DNA from: Trichostrongylus colubriformis
Lineage: Eukaryota > Nematoda > Chromadorea > Rhabditida > Trichostrongylidae
Direction: 5' to 3'
Length of the DNA stretch: 64,000 nucleotides
Assembly: GCA_963978905.1 (NCBI GenBank)
Contig: OZ022258.1
Location: 57,892,591-57,956,590 of the forward strand
Part shown: piece by piece, positions 41,021-53,509 of the stretch
How the letters are laid out: the number at the start of each line of letters is the position of its first letter
Numbering within the stretch: the first letter of the stretch is position 1
Translations under genes and position numbers: made by a program
Notes under the pieces: model-generated
Seen by the model: only the letters and a program-made list of their open reading frames with translations
The model's database searches: none
What the model was told of the DNA's origin: nothing

Positions 41021-41195
41021 TGAGGCCGCCATCAGACTTTGCGGCTTTGCGATTCTGTGATTCTGCGATTTCGCGATTTTGCGGTGTCGGTGTCGCGGCT
41101 CCGCACGCAAAGTTGCGGCATTGCACAATCTCAAGGTCGTAGTATCGCAACGAAAGTGCGACGTCGCAAAATCGCAAAGTCTGACTGCGGCCTCA
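41021..41195. mobile_element. Inverted-repeat element with TTTGCG-rich core, 175 bp
   Basis: TGAGGCCGCCATCAGACTTT at the left, AAAGTCTGACTGCGGCCTCA at the right. The inside is a run of degenerate GATTxTGCG units (TTTGCGATTCTGTGATTCTG) facing complementary units. It is related in layout to the GGCCGCGTTCATACTTTGC family but has different inner ends. Confidence 0.6.
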
Positions 41196-42155
41196 GCTTA
41201 CTTTGATACAGATGTCGACAGACTGTTGGAACTACCTCTGTGACATGTATAGAGAAAGGTACCATGCAAAGCACATGGCCCGTTTGATACCTGTCTACAC
41301 CTGCTGGAGGGGAACATTCTGCGGATTTGCTTCCCGAGGGAGTTTTTGACCTACCTCACGGCGTGCAAAGGGGCGGCGCGACACGTTATTCAGTACCTTG
41401 AAAGGTAATTTAGAGAATACTCTACGTACGGTGAAAATGTAATGTGCTTTGACATCAGAAGCCTTTTCGACCTTCAATCCTATCAGCTACTTGTAGAATC
41501 GAACCTTAAAGAACCATTTTCTGTTCTCCATTTCTGTGGAAAAATGAATGGATGTAGGATTGAGGAGAAATGCATTGATTTGAGATTTTTTAAGTTTTAT
41601 GGTGGAAACATGTGCATTCTATTTTTCACTCACAAATCTTAACTTTTGCAACTAATTCATACGTATTACTCCACAGGTCTAGCTCTTCATATTGAGAAAT
41701 CCTCACGTTTCATTCTGCTATCTCAGATTTTCTGGAGGATTAGTGAGTAAAGCTTGTAGAAAAAACCTAAGTAAACTAGGTGAAGTGAAGCGTGTTTAAT
41801 GCGCACTTCAATTTTCGTGACGGTGAAGGCTTTATGGGATCTGCCTAGCTTGTCCTTTCTCCACGGCGGCTATCTTCTGACAACCCTTCGTCGTATGGTC
41901 CAACGTTTTCGCTGCCGTTTTCCAAGAGTGAACATATCTAAGCTTTATTTAGAACCAATATTACTGCTTCATAAACTGGTTTATTGTGCATCAAAAGACT
42001 GAAGATTTGCTGTTCATCGCATTAGTTGAAAGATGCATACTGTGATCTATTAGTTGATTTATCGTTTTTTAAGCAGTAGATCCTTGGAAGCCATTCAGAC
42101 AACACACTTGGCGCCGCTACGGCGCTAACCACACCCTTTTAGTTCAGCTGATTAA
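41196..42155. other. Gene-poor stretch
   Basis: No exon chain could be built. A minus-strand frame at 41400-41477 (HYIFTVRRVFSKLPFK before a GTACTG donor) looks exon-like but has no partner. Confidence 0.3.
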
Positions 42156-42234
42156 GGCCTCGTACATACTTTGCGTAACCGACGCCAGCACCGTCGGTGA
42201 CGGCGTCGGTCGTGCAAAGTATGAACGCGGCCTA
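42156..42234. mobile_element. Minimal 79 bp copy of the GGCCGCGTTCATACTTTGC family
   Basis: AGGCCTCGTACATACTTTGC at the left, GCAAAGTATGAACGCGGCCT at the right. Between them is only a second hairpin, CCGACGCC...GGCGTCGG. The whole unit is a near-continuous palindrome. Confidence 0.65.
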
Positions 42235-43100
42235 AGCCAAAGAGCTCAAGCGAGGGAGCATGGTGTGAATTTGGACAGGTAGCACTGCGATGGCGCAATA
42301 ACGGTCAAAGCTGAATGGTTGCGCATAGATTTAATGCCCAAGAAAGTGATTGGACTGAATTGATTGTCGCGAGGTGTGCCTTTTAGTGACATGATTCACG
42401 TCTTTTGCTAATTCTACACCTATGTTAGTACTCTATGAATTGCCCTGCTAAGCAGTTCCATGGAGCATTCCCTAAATCTGCTATTGGTGGAAGGGGAGGA
42501 GCGTTTAACCACGCCCTGGCATGCTAAGGGCCTGGCAACACGCTTCCTCATGCTTGCCTGCCAATAATGATCCGAAAAACTGGCGGGTGTGGGTTATGCC
42601 TGACACAGTAATAGTGCCTTTCTCATTTGTAGCCACTACGAATTCGCTGGAACAACATTAAGTACACGTCATGCAGAGCGAAGCACAATAACGAGAACAG
42701 GTGGAATTCAATTCATTTTTATTGTGTAATAACTTCATTGGATCGATGTTCCAGAAGTAGCGATATAGCCAGAGTACATCGAAACTACGAATATTAACAG
42801 CATTGTGTTTTTCTTGGTGTTTTTCTAATGGAAGGGGGGGGGGGATTTGTATGAGGCTTGTGTTTGTTGAGCATCTAAGCATCGTTGACGTGTTAGATTA
42901 GTTAAAAAGTGGACATTGACATGAATTTACGTTATTGATGTGTCACTAACATGTACTGCATAGGCTCATCATGTGAGGAATCCTTTAGCAAAATTGCACA
43001 TTCTGAAAATGTCCCCCCCCCCCCGCCTTGTTAGGGTATGAGCAGGGCTTTAATCGTAAATAGCTGTCGAAAGCTGTGTTGAGCGAATACTGGAAACCCT

Positions 43101-43256
43101 AAGGCGCGTTCACACTTTGCGGTGCCGGCGGCAGGGTGTGGCATCTCCGCCTATGCCACCTTATCTTGCTGTCTGCGTCATCTCTGCTCTTACCCCGTGC
43201 CAATCTGCCTCGCTGCCTGTAAATCCTGCCAGCGCAAAGTATAAAGTCAGTCTAAG
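43101..43256. mobile_element. Inverted-repeat element, GGCCGCGTTCATACTTTGC family (copy 5)
   Basis: AAGGCGCGTTCACACTTTGC at the left, GCGCAAAGTATAAAGTCAGT at the right. The core has TGGCATCTCCGCCTATGCCA and CTGCCTCGCTGCCTGT. Confidence 0.55.
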
Positions 43257-43259
43257 AGG

Positions 43260-45224
43260 ATATTTGGTGTTCTTAAGGTTTTTGAGGCTCTTGAGGTTTC
43301 TGATCTGGAAGTGAGAGCAGCACCTAGAGCAAGCAATGAATGACATTTTTGAAGACCGGTCCCACTATGGTATATTCATTACCAGAATCGCTCACAAAAG
43401 AGTAGGGGGCCTGAGTGGTAGATCAATTACAATAATGAAAAATGGAGTTTATCACAGCCCCAGCTGTGTGCTCAGTATGCACTGTATGAGGCCATGTTTC
43501 CCGGAAGGCGGTGGGATACGGGTTAGGGTAGAGGCGCCATTGGGAAGATCACAGTGACGCCGCCCGCTCAATTCCGCAACTTTCTTTTAGGTCTTTTGCG
43601 GCTCGCCTTTAGTTACCTCAGACTCCCAAGCTTACGATTTATTATGCAGCCATCAGTTTCCATTCCCATTTCTCGAAAAGCTAATCAATAAGCATCTCAA
43701 GCGTCACAGGTGATTTTCGAAGGATCACAATTTGATCGTGACAGTCAAATCGACGATCGAGTTGGTAGCAAGACATGGCATGTTCTTTTTATGCACTTTG
43801 ACTGGTAACACTTCTTTGCCCAGCTATTTACTTGCTTATACAATTCTTTTATTTTTTATTTTTTGATTCTTCTTGTATTTCTCTTTCTTTCTTATCTTGC
43901 TACCCTCCTCCTTGTCCGAGGTGAAGTAGGATATACCGTCGTTCAAAATTGACTGAAATCATTTTCCTGATGGGTAGGGGGTGGGGAATGTGAGAGAGAG
44001 GTCAGCAATGGCTCATTTACCCTCAGCTGAGCCTCTTCCCTTCTTCTCTTTGGATAGAATGAACACGCCTTGGCTCATAATCTGCTCTCCGTATCGTCTC
44101 CACATTTATTGACTTGATCTAATCCTGATGCAATACTTATTTAGGTGACTAAGCCGAAATGTCCTTCCCCATCGGTCATTTTCACATAGTGCCAAAGCTC
44201 GTCCATAGTTGGCGTTGATTTATTTCAGTTAGTGCAGCTGGAGGTTTCTCAATGATTTTCCCACGAAGATAGCCTCAATTGGTGTGGTGATAATGTTCTG
44301 CCTTCGTAAGGACCAAGAATCTGCAATCTCATGAGATTTCATCTGACATTCCGATTATTATTCGGATTGAATTGAGTTTTCGCCGTCGAAGTCAAATTTC
44401 GTGGTGACTTTTGCTCGTACGGAGAAGTCACCACCAGTTTGGTGGTAGTGCCTGCAGGCAATGCTGAGCTTTCTTTCCTTGTTTAGCTGATTGCTGCTGA
44501 CTTGCCACCATCTTGGGTATGCACAAAAGAACTTTTAGAGCCGAAGGGCAGTATTTTGAGCTTTGGAGAGTGCAGCCGATGGTGAATTCCTTCTTTTTTT
44601 CCCGGATATTCTCTTTTACTAGGAAGCATACACTATGTTCTATGGTAACGAGACAGACGCTGTGCTGATACTACGCAGGGGACATTTCTATGACTGCATA
44701 TTGAAAACAGCATTAGGGATAATAATATGGTTACTGGAAAATCCCTAAAAGAATAACTCACATGGAAACTATGGGCCTAAAAAGCTTTATGACGGAATTC
44801 CCGTCGGAAAGCGCCCCTCTAAGCCGTAAAGACGACGTAACGGCTAACAGGTGACGCCCTTGAATGACAGACCCCGCCTCCAGGCGACGTGATTCCTGAT
44901 TGGCTACGATTAGAGCGGCCAAGGATATGCGGCAGGATTGGAGGTATTTCGGCGCGCTTTCGCAGTTTTAGCTCTGAGCTTAGTCCACAAAATAGATGCT
45001 GTCATATTTTCAAACATTCCCTTGTGTTTATTTGGCATTATGCCACTGGAAAGCTAATCCGGGCTACCTGCCTCTTGACGGAAAGGTCGTCCGCGCCGGA
45101 AACCAACGGTGGGAAGGAGGTCCTACTTTTCTGGTCTTTGGCTATTTCCTCCCGTTTTTTTTTCACTATCGTACTCCACTACATTTTTCACTGTTCGTTC
45201 GAATTTCCCCTATCGCTGCCTCCA
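43260..45224. other. Gene-poor stretch
   Basis: Open frames of up to 147 codons exist (for example from 44889, plus strand) but have no splice partners, domains or codon pattern that would support them. I see no repeats beyond short runs. Confidence 0.3.
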
Positions 45225-45303
45225 ATCTATAGCTCCGTACAATCGAAACCGGCCAGTAAAGGTGGAACAGCAATACGGAGATATAGTTGTGAGCCTGAAA
45301 ATT
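45225..45303 (+). repeat. Direct repeat, copy 1 of 2
   Basis: ATCTATAGCTCCGTACAATC, then AGTAAAGGTGGAACAGCAAT and CGGAGATATA recur in order at 46050-46130 with substitutions. Spacing is 826 bp. Function unknown. Confidence 0.5.
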
Positions 45304-46049
45304 CAATCACCCTCAATTTCGTCGAGCTTTGAAAAAAGAATGAGCTCGGGGTTTTATGGACGACATATCCTCTCTCGTATCCATAGAGCATCGAAGGCAT
45401 TTATAAAGCTGATATTGATTCCGTTCCATTACGGGCTGCCTCACGATTTAATACATTTGGTGATCACAAATAGAACATAATACCTTGTTTATCGTGCTCA
45501 TATGACTTGGGGGATTAGACGGACGCTGATAATGCCCACAACATGCTCATGTGGTATCCCGTGCTCGCCGCATTTCACCCTTTTTCCGATATCCTCAAGC
45601 AGTTACCTGGCCAATGGGATATTTCACTTAACCACGTATAATTTAATTTTCGCCATTAATAGTGGCCTGTATTTTCTACTATTACTTCCACTACTCTTTT
45701 ACCTTTCGGACATGTATTTTTCATTTATTGGACTTAACCACGTTCAAGCTATGAATAGCAAAATGCCCTCTCAGCATATTATTTACATATATAGTTAGAA
45801 AAAAATTATTCATGGTATCGACAAATATTTCCTTTGTCCAGTTTCGTGTCTCTTCCTCAAATCATGTCTACTAATGTCTAATATGATGTAATAATGATGT
45901 TGCACTGGTAAAGTTTTCCTACTTTTCAAAAGTAATCTGGGGTCTTTTTTGCTGTTGTAATGAATTGTTTGGCCGCTCGACTTGCGGATCAAGCGTGACA
46001 TACTCTGGCTAAAGAGGGGTGCATTTTGCTCTGAGAGTGGGAGGTCTTA

Positions 46050-46130
46050 ATCTATAGTCCCATACAATCGAAACAATCTGGTAAAGGTGGAGCAACAATG
46101 CGGAGACATAATTGAGAGAGTGAGGCCGTA
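46050..46130 (+). repeat. Direct repeat, copy 2 of 2
   Basis: ATCTATAGTCCCATACAATC, GGTAAAGGTGGAGCAACAAT and CGGAGACATA match the copy at 45225-45303. Confidence 0.5.
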
Positions 46131-46610
46131 CTTAGTCCGAAGGAAATGGTGCCATACTACTCGCTGAGCCTCGGCTGTACGGAACAAGGAAAACATCGGA
46201 AAAGAAAATGGAGCGTTAAATCGAAATTCTTCGGTTTTGGGAAGCTGGATCCCTTTCCTTGCTAGCTCCTTTTTTGACTAAGAGAGTGTATAACGGCGAC
46301 TCTCGGGGGAGGTGACAACGAAACTTTTGTGTGGGGGTGGGAAGGGAGCGGTGAGAAACGATTTCGTTGCAGCTTCAAAAAAGAATGTCATAGCGATGGC
46401 AGCCACGTATCTCAAGGGAGCTCTGAGAAGCGGAGGCTCCGAGATCGGCTATGTTCTCGCCGTTCCTCCTTCTATATGCTTGACCTTAAATGTAATTAAC
46501 GACTTTTTGAGCAGTATCCATGTGCGGTTTGCTGTAAACCTCGGCATAACTTGTTAATCTTCTTGACTATTTAACTCTTCACGAGGTTGTTAATACATGT
46601 ATTGGCTGGT

Positions 46611-46656
46611 TTAAGGCTCTGAAGAAGGCATCTATATGCCTTCTTCAGAGCCTAAA
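46611..46656. repeat. Short perfect hairpin
   Basis: GGCTCTGAAGAAGGCAT (46615-46631) pairs perfectly with 46636-46652 around the 4 nt loop CTAT, and the flanks TTAA / TAAA extend it. Too short for a normal pre-miRNA; no terminator role is known in animals. Confidence 0.55.
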
Positions 46657-47271
46657 ACTGCTAAAACTTTTGAGCGACTTTTTAAATCTTTCCATCCTAT
46701 TGATGTTACTTGTAAGCAGATTATCATATTCACTGCGTTCTCGGAAATTTTGATTAAATTGTGAATCTCTTACTTGGATTTTTCGAATAAGTGCTGGTTG
46801 ATAATATTTTGATGATTTATCCTGTTTCTTTATCTGCTAGAGAGATGGGCTGGTCGTTGACGTTGAATCAGTTTGCGTAGACTGTGCGTCTTCATACAAG
46901 CAGGTAAATAAACAAGTAGGCGACAAAAATATTTTTCTTTTTCAGTTTTGTGACTCTTTCTCGATGTAGAACAAGCAGGCCCTTCAAGATGCTTCTGCGT
47001 AGTTCTGTTTGGGCATTTCTGAGAGTAAATGTCAAATTCTTGCCAGATCCCTCTCCTCCCCCCCTCTCTCTCATTTGATCGATCATTGTGTGGGTGACAG
47101 AAAGACGTGATAGGTCATATGGAACTAATCTGTCAAGCCATATGTACCGATAGCTCGCAGCGCAGCATGCCGCCTTTCCTTCAATGCGTGCCTCGGTTTC
47201 CAGCACATTTTCAGAAGCGAATCCACTTTTCCTCTTCAGCTGCAGGTGGTTTCCGGGGTGTGTTGTGATTT

Positions 47272-50200
47272 ATGGCGCAGCTTGGTTCTCCAACATCGAT
47301 CAAGTCTCCTGAGATGCGTAAGACTTCCAAAACCGAAATAACCAATTCAGTTAGAAAGAAGTGCGAGGCTAACATTCTCTTTAGTTTGATCTGCTTTCAT
47401 AGAATCGATGCATCGCCACGCCCTAAAACTTCTACGATTTTTTGGCCATTTGAGTAAGCTTTGAAGAATTCAGCCTACAAAGTACACATGGTGGATGGTG
47501 GATGCGATCCTTGGGCATGGCTGGTATATGCATTTTGGAGGAGATGCCCTTTCAAGCCACAAAATTATTTTCCACAGAATTACCCCCAGTTCTAGGATGT
47601 TTTCTGCAGACTTGGATTTTATTTTGAAGTTTGTAGCTGGCGGTTGCATGCTGCTGTAAAGACTGAATAATTCATTTGTTATGCTTTTTGATTCGTACGT
47701 ACCGAATCCCCAAAAATCTTAGGCAATAGTTGGGTTCCTGTTGTTTATTTAGTTATTCGTTCTTTTTTGTTTGTTATAGGGACTTATGTATTCATGGAGG
47801 TTTTTTTGCTCCTTTTCATTTGAAGTACATATAACACCAGAAAATCCCATAATCGAATTAACAAATCGTTCTATATGCTTTTAACTTGTGCACATAATTC
47901 TTAGAAAATCTGGTTCAGTGGTGGGTCTATTGCTGATTGTTTGATTGTTTCTTATGTGGACTTATGTACACATCAAGGGGGTTTTTTGCATTCATTCGCC
48001 TCGATTGTAAGCCTCAGTGAGGCTGCGTTGTTCGTCGTGATAATCCTTTGTGTAGGCAGTGGCATTTTCAGCTCCCTTGCCAATTTCTGTTCCCGTGGGT
48101 TTCAGTTCCATTACCCTCGTTGCCATCGCCGCAGAAACTTATTTGAAATTTTATATAAGCCTTCCACTGGCTCTTTGTGAAAATAAAAATGAATTCAAAT
48201 CGCCGAAATTGCCGGAAGGAACACCTCATAAGAACAACTCCCCCGCCGTTTCAGGCGATGTTTCCCCATTTCTGAACCCCTCTCCCTCACCCTCTATGAG
48301 GTGAGATGTTTGGCGCCTTCGCAAGTCTCATTGGTGTCTGTCTACGCGAATGATGTTGATGTGGGTTCCAAGGTCCACGGATGGGATTATCCCGCTTGAA
48401 AACACTCCGTGCTCCCCATGCCGTTCTGTGCTATCCGTCTTTGCGCATTTTGATCTCACATTCCAATCTGACGACGGGATTAATCAATTCTTAAACTTTC
48501 TGCTCCGTGGACTCCGCTAGTTTTTTCTCGTCGACTATTTGTTCATTAGAATACGACGTGTCGTATCAATAATTCACTTTCACACGCTTCAGCCACTTCA
48601 TAACAGCTTTTTGTCGATTGTGGAGAATTTTGTGGCACGCCGTCGTGTTGGACGGCTCCTTCGCATAATAACATTAACGCTGATTCCAACCTTCAACATT
48701 TTTGTCGAATTTGAATTTACTTTCAATCCTTCGCATTCAGTTTTTGCGAGCATGCTCTGAGATTGGAATCGTTGTTTTTCCGTGTTTTTTTATTTCTATT
48801 TTTATGAGTTCGATGCTATTTTTCTTCTATGCCCCTCTATGAAAAGACCATGGGTGGAATTCCGGGTTCGGGTCGATGAAATATAACCACACTACTTCGT
48901 TATGTTCGATACACTCATTTGCACATTGAACTCAGGACAAAATGCCTGCAATTTTCTTTGTCGAAAAGTGCTCATGAAATTCCGACAAATTTTTATTCTG
49001 TTTTTTTTTCTTGAAATATGAAATCCGGATAGTTCGAACGCGTGAAGATGTTAGGTGGTTATTAGTGAATATGCATTTTGAATTAATGATCTTTTATCAT
49101 ATTTAAACCATATGGTTATATGTGGGGAGTGAATGGTAAGCGAAGCATCAATTTGTAGTAACAAATAACCTGCCAACAAAAACGCGTGTTGGTGCTATTT
49201 TTCAATGAGGGGGTTTCCTGAACGTTTGACAGAAAGCAGACGTGCCAGTAGCCTACCGTGCTGTACATTTGTAACTGTTTTGACCGTTCATCATTCTATT
49301 CCCGTCTCGTCATCTTCCATCCCCCCCCCCCTTCCAATCTGAGATACAAAATAATAAACAATGACGTGAAATTCTTCGTTTTGAAGCAGTTTCATAAAAT
49401 TTGCAGGATGTCATGGTGCCCGCACAGCACCTTCATTGAGGTCATTAATGCTATTTTTATAGCAATTGCTAGGATACCGCTTCTCGTGATCTGTCTCCTT
49501 CATTGCAAGCGACTCACATGTAATGGTTTTCGTGAGTAAACCAAAAGCCTGTTTCAGAGACGAGCGCAGGCTGAGAAATCGTCCAAAAGGTCGCATTTTG
49601 GGATGGTCAGGAGGGAGGTCATAATTTGTTCCAATCCTCCAAGTCATCATTTATGGAATAGATGTATGCGAGCCCACTTTGCAAACGCTTAGTCGGTGTA
49701 CTTCTCTTTTCACATACTTTCCTTTTTTTCTAGCATTTTTTGCATTTTCTATATCAGTGCAAGCTCAAGCAGTTAACCTTTCGCTGAGAATATTGGGAGC
49801 ACAAATGCTCTGTAGGTGGGCTATGTGAGTTCCCTCGTGATTTTCGTGTAAATCTCTTCTACTGTTATTCTACTCACTGAAAAACCCTCCTGTGAAGTGG
49901 AGACTCTTGAGCGGGCGTAAACAAAGACATTGTCCGATATGTAAGTCAAAAGCAAAGGTCGTAGTGCGGTCGTGAAGTGAACTGTAAGCTGAGTCCCCTT
50001 CGTGAGACGCTCATTATTACCATAAGGTCCTATTACGGATCGAAGGGGAAAATTCCTTATGCCAGCGAACACGGCTCCATGTTCCTTTAGTCGTCAATGT
50101 TTATAGCTTCACTTTCGGTTTTTGTGAAAAAAAAATACTGCATCCAAAAGCTACTCCCATGCAGGGTTCCAACACGTCCAAAGTGATTAGTGATCATCTT

Positions 50201-51690
50201 CTTGTATACAGTCTTCAGAAGATTCTGTTCTGTGAAAGTTCTGAATCACTGATGGATTGATTATTTGATAATCCACTTGATCCCCGCATATTTCTACCAG
50301 ATTATCTTTTGTTCCCGGAACAATCTGGCTGCTATCATCGGATAAAATAGTAAGATTCGAGGGCATGGAAGACGCTTTTTCGTGGTAGTGAGAGGAGAGA
50401 AATTAGCAAGCGTTTAGCTGGGATTGTGATGAATGTTGACAGCCAAAAGAGAAGGCATGCGAATGTAGCTCGATTTTTCAGAAATTGCCCTTTCAAAGTA
50501 AGAGTTCGTTCTAGCTCTTGCTGGACCCTACCTTCTGAGTTTCTGATATCCTTATCAAAAAAAAAGGCTCGGCAATCTGCAAACGTTGTACAATTTGAAT
50601 GCGGAGTTAAAACCCTACGAAATGTTCCACTGAGAGATTTGCTTGCTATTGCAGTCATCAGCTAGCATCTGTATTTTTCGAGTGTGCGAATCCGTCGAGA
50701 GCTGTCCAGAAAGTGTGCGGTAACTATGTGAAATAAGCAAGATTTTTACATGCCATTTACTATGTAGCTTAAGCGTCTTTATTCTCTCATTCTCCCAGTT
50801 TCTAATTCCTTAGAGAATCCCAGTTTGATTAGTATTTTTTATATCCAGAATCCTCTGAAACGCACCTTAGGATCAGTCCGAATTATTCGTTTTCTGTATG
50901 CACTCCCTACAAGAACTCGGTTGTGGCAGGGTCAGTCCACGCAAAAGTTTTTGGGACAGAACCACGTGAGTTGATAATATTCAACCTAAATTACATAACT
51001 AAAGTGCCACATTTCAAGCTTGACGAAGGTGCTGAGCACCGAAATATTGCAGTATATTTCAGAAAACTCTTGAGACTTTTGCAGCCTTTTGAGTTTTTGA
51101 ATAAACTTTTGGGGTCACTGTTTTTCATACATTTAAAAATTCACTTTCGGTTGAGTTTAAATATAAATTATCTGTCGTTACTCTTTTTAAGTAGGAATGA
51201 GATACACTTTGTCACCGAAAATTATAATGTGCAAGTTCGATTCGAATAATGGTCCTACTTAGTATATATGTTGTGCGACGAGATACTATGCCGGAGCTTT
51301 TTATTTCCTTTTCCATTTTTTCACTTCCTGTTGTTCGTAACTCAGGCGTTATTATCGATCTGGAAGAAGTTAAATGTCCATTGATAAGACTGGTTTCAGA
51401 ACCTCTCTGCCGTTCACCTCGAACTTCCGCAGTGTCTTAGACTATACGGAAAAGGTACTATATTTTGCATGAAAAAATACTTGTTGCCGGACGTCATCCG
51501 GAAAATGCAGTGGATAAGCATAAAAATAGTACTTCAGACGCAAGTGGACCGTTTCCATTTACAGCTGTCACACACCCCCTCCTCATTCTGATGAGCGAAC
51601 ATATCGAGTTGACCGGGAATGGTTCAGTGCCTCACGCTGGACGACCACGTACCTCATCATCGGCAGTATCGTACAAGCATGGCATACATG
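47272..51690 (+). CDS. Membrane protein of unknown family (partial model)
   Basis: Phase-compatible plus-strand exons: 47272-47317, 48255-48300, 49407-49531, 50849-50965, 51346-51433, 51538-51690. The chain gives about 191 aa and is open at the 3' end. A CTCTTCAG site at 47238 precedes the ATG by 34 nt. The N-terminus is Ser/Pro-rich (SPTSIKSPEM, LNPSPSPSM). Exon 3 holds a membrane segment (INAIFIAIARIPLLVICLL) and ends at a good GTGAGT. Exons 4-5 look extracytoplasmic, with four scattered Cys (SFSVCTPYKN, EEVKCPLIR, EPLCRSPRT). Exon 6 has VSIYSCHTPPP and a second hydrophobic stretch (WTTTYLIIGSIVQAW). The exon 5 donor (GTCTTA) is poor, and the 3' part runs into a SINE-like repeat. I do not recognise the family. 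Introns are large and repeat-bearing. Confidence 0.4.
49880..49945. repeat. Repeat fragment shared with 53025-53090
   Basis: GGAGACTCTTGAGCGGGCGT followed by AAACAAAGACATTG is nearly repeated at about 53040-53073 (GGAGCCTCTTGAAAGGGCGT, AAACAATGACATTG). It is probably a dispersed repeat. Confidence 0.45.
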
Positions 51691-51848
51691 GTATTGTTCA
51701 CTTAATTATCTTTTTCATCTTAAAGACACCGAAAGGGGTATGGAGGAAGTAAGAACTGGGAATACATGCTCTCTGAAACAAATCTTCCATTTCAGAAGAG
51801 GTGATTGTAGCGAGACTCGCACTGAAAAAAAAGCGTGGCTTGCGGTCT

Positions 51849-52070
51849 TACCACGATCTCGCAGCAGGGCTTGTCGTTTTGTAGTTCATCAGGCGGGCGA
51901 GTTGCCGGCGAGGGCGGGACAACGTTCGCGACCGGCTGATTTACCCTCTAGCCCGTCTGCAGTCTACCACCGGCTATGACGCAGAGGGGCACGAGAGAGA
52001 AATGCGGCTCTGTGGTCCTATTTCGCCTTTTTATTTCGTTCTTTCTCTACTGTTACGCTGCTGTGCACGC
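51849..52070 (+). repeat. Dispersed SINE-like repeat (forward copy)
   Basis: CCACGATCTCGCAGCAGGGC, GTAGTTCATCAGGCGGGCGA, GTTCGCGACCGGCTGATTTA, CCGTCTGCAGTCTACC and AGAGGGGCACGAGAGAG occur in the same order as in the copies at 22713 and (reverse) 63026. The T-rich end has CTACTGTTACGCTGCTGTGC. Confidence 0.55.
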
Positions 52071-53509
52071 CTGCCAAATTTACCCCTTTCGGTGTCTTTG
52101 AATATCTCTTTCATGCGCGGCTTGCATGCTCTATTTGTTTGGTGTCCGGAGATAGGTGCAAGTGTTGTACCCAGCACTACTCTACCATTTAGGGTAAATC
52201 CTGTAGCGCACGTATCGGGCACATCACAGAAAGCGTGTAGGTGTGTGTCATTAGGAGAGGAAACCTCAACGCAGCGTGCGACGAACTGCGTTCCAGGGGC
52301 GTTGTACGCAGTTGGGTCCTACGGCTATTATACCCCATGCCGGAAATACAAAAGTACCTTCGGTCTTAATGCCTGAACGCGTGAACCGTGAACGGATGCC
52401 AGGATATTACACGATTGAGCAGATGTAAACATGTTGTCAGTTACAACTCAAAATTGGATGGAAAAATATAACGATCAGTTATGGTAGTTTGAAGGCAGAA
52501 GAGGCGATAGCTCTTGTGTCGAAAAGAGAATCACGAACAGGAGAGCGGTCCCGCGATGGTGTGTAGCATGGTGCGCTCAAATTCTTTGATAGGGGCCTAC
52601 GGTGTGCCCCGTACTACCCAAGTGAGGCTCCTCCTACGAGCGACCGCGTCATTTTTTTACGCACTACGCCACGTGTCACAGACTCGCGTGCTTGCGATCG
52701 ATAGTCAGCGATGGAGCGCACCGTATAAAAACCTCCGCGGCGAGAGTCAAAGCGAACAAGGGATCCACACGTTGCTCTTGGCCATTTCAGTTCTTTTTCT
52801 TCTCTGCTGCAAACTAAATGGGGGTCCTCGACCATTCCGCACTTTTCATTTATTGAAACAGCAACATCCAGAGGACCAGCGCGAATTTAAGCACATAGCA
52901 GAAGCTCTTGGAATGGGAGAAAGGGATTAGCAAACGCTAACACAAGTGCTTTGTAACTGGACTCGCAGAGGTTTTTCGAGACCTTTGCCTCTGCCTACTG
53001 GTGTTCTGTCGCTGCTCCACCCTCTGAAAAATGGTTCTGTGGAGCCTCTTGAAAGGGCGTAAACAATGACATTGATTAGTATGTTAACCAGCAGTAAATG
53101 CGGTGCTTAGCTGCTGTAGGCCGGTTATACTGGTGCTTTACTAATATTTTCGTGAAAATATACGGGCCCATAATCCATTGTAATTACTGTTTTCAACTTC
53201 ATCTACACTGTTTTGTTAATAAAACTTATCGCAACTAAAAAGCTGATTTTCTTGCAATGCTCGTCGTTCTGTTCAAAAGTTTATGATCATCTTTTGAGTT
53301 CTGGTACGACTTGAAGCAAGAAAAACGGATATCCGCTTGTGGTTGAGGATGTGTGTGTTTTGATGGAAAATTCTCGTCGCAGCGTGGGCATACGATGTAC
53401 GAGACAGAGCTGTAGTGTGTTTCCAGTCCTGAAACGATTACTCCTTGCATGCCTTAATTTAGGCAAGTCGCAGCCACTTACACACTGCGCCGCCTATACG
53501 GCAATCCTA
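52071..53509. other. Gene-poor stretch
   Basis: It includes a TATA-like GTATAAAAACC at 52722 and open frames of up to 138 codons without support. 53025-53090 shares a repeat with 49880-49945. No gene is called. Confidence 0.3.

Noticed and set aside
46615..46652. Hairpin as a microRNA precursor
   Set aside because: The 17 bp stem with a 4 nt loop is too short for Drosha/Dicer processing.
48106..48254. GPCR-like peptide SSITLVAIAAETYLKF on the plus strand
   Set aside because: No other receptor segments were found in phase; the exon of the membrane protein model starting at 48255 explains the splice sites better.
50335..50658. 107-codon minus-strand frame with plausible composition
   Set aside because: The opposite strand is also open, no motif was recognised, and it lies in an intron of the plus-strand membrane protein model.
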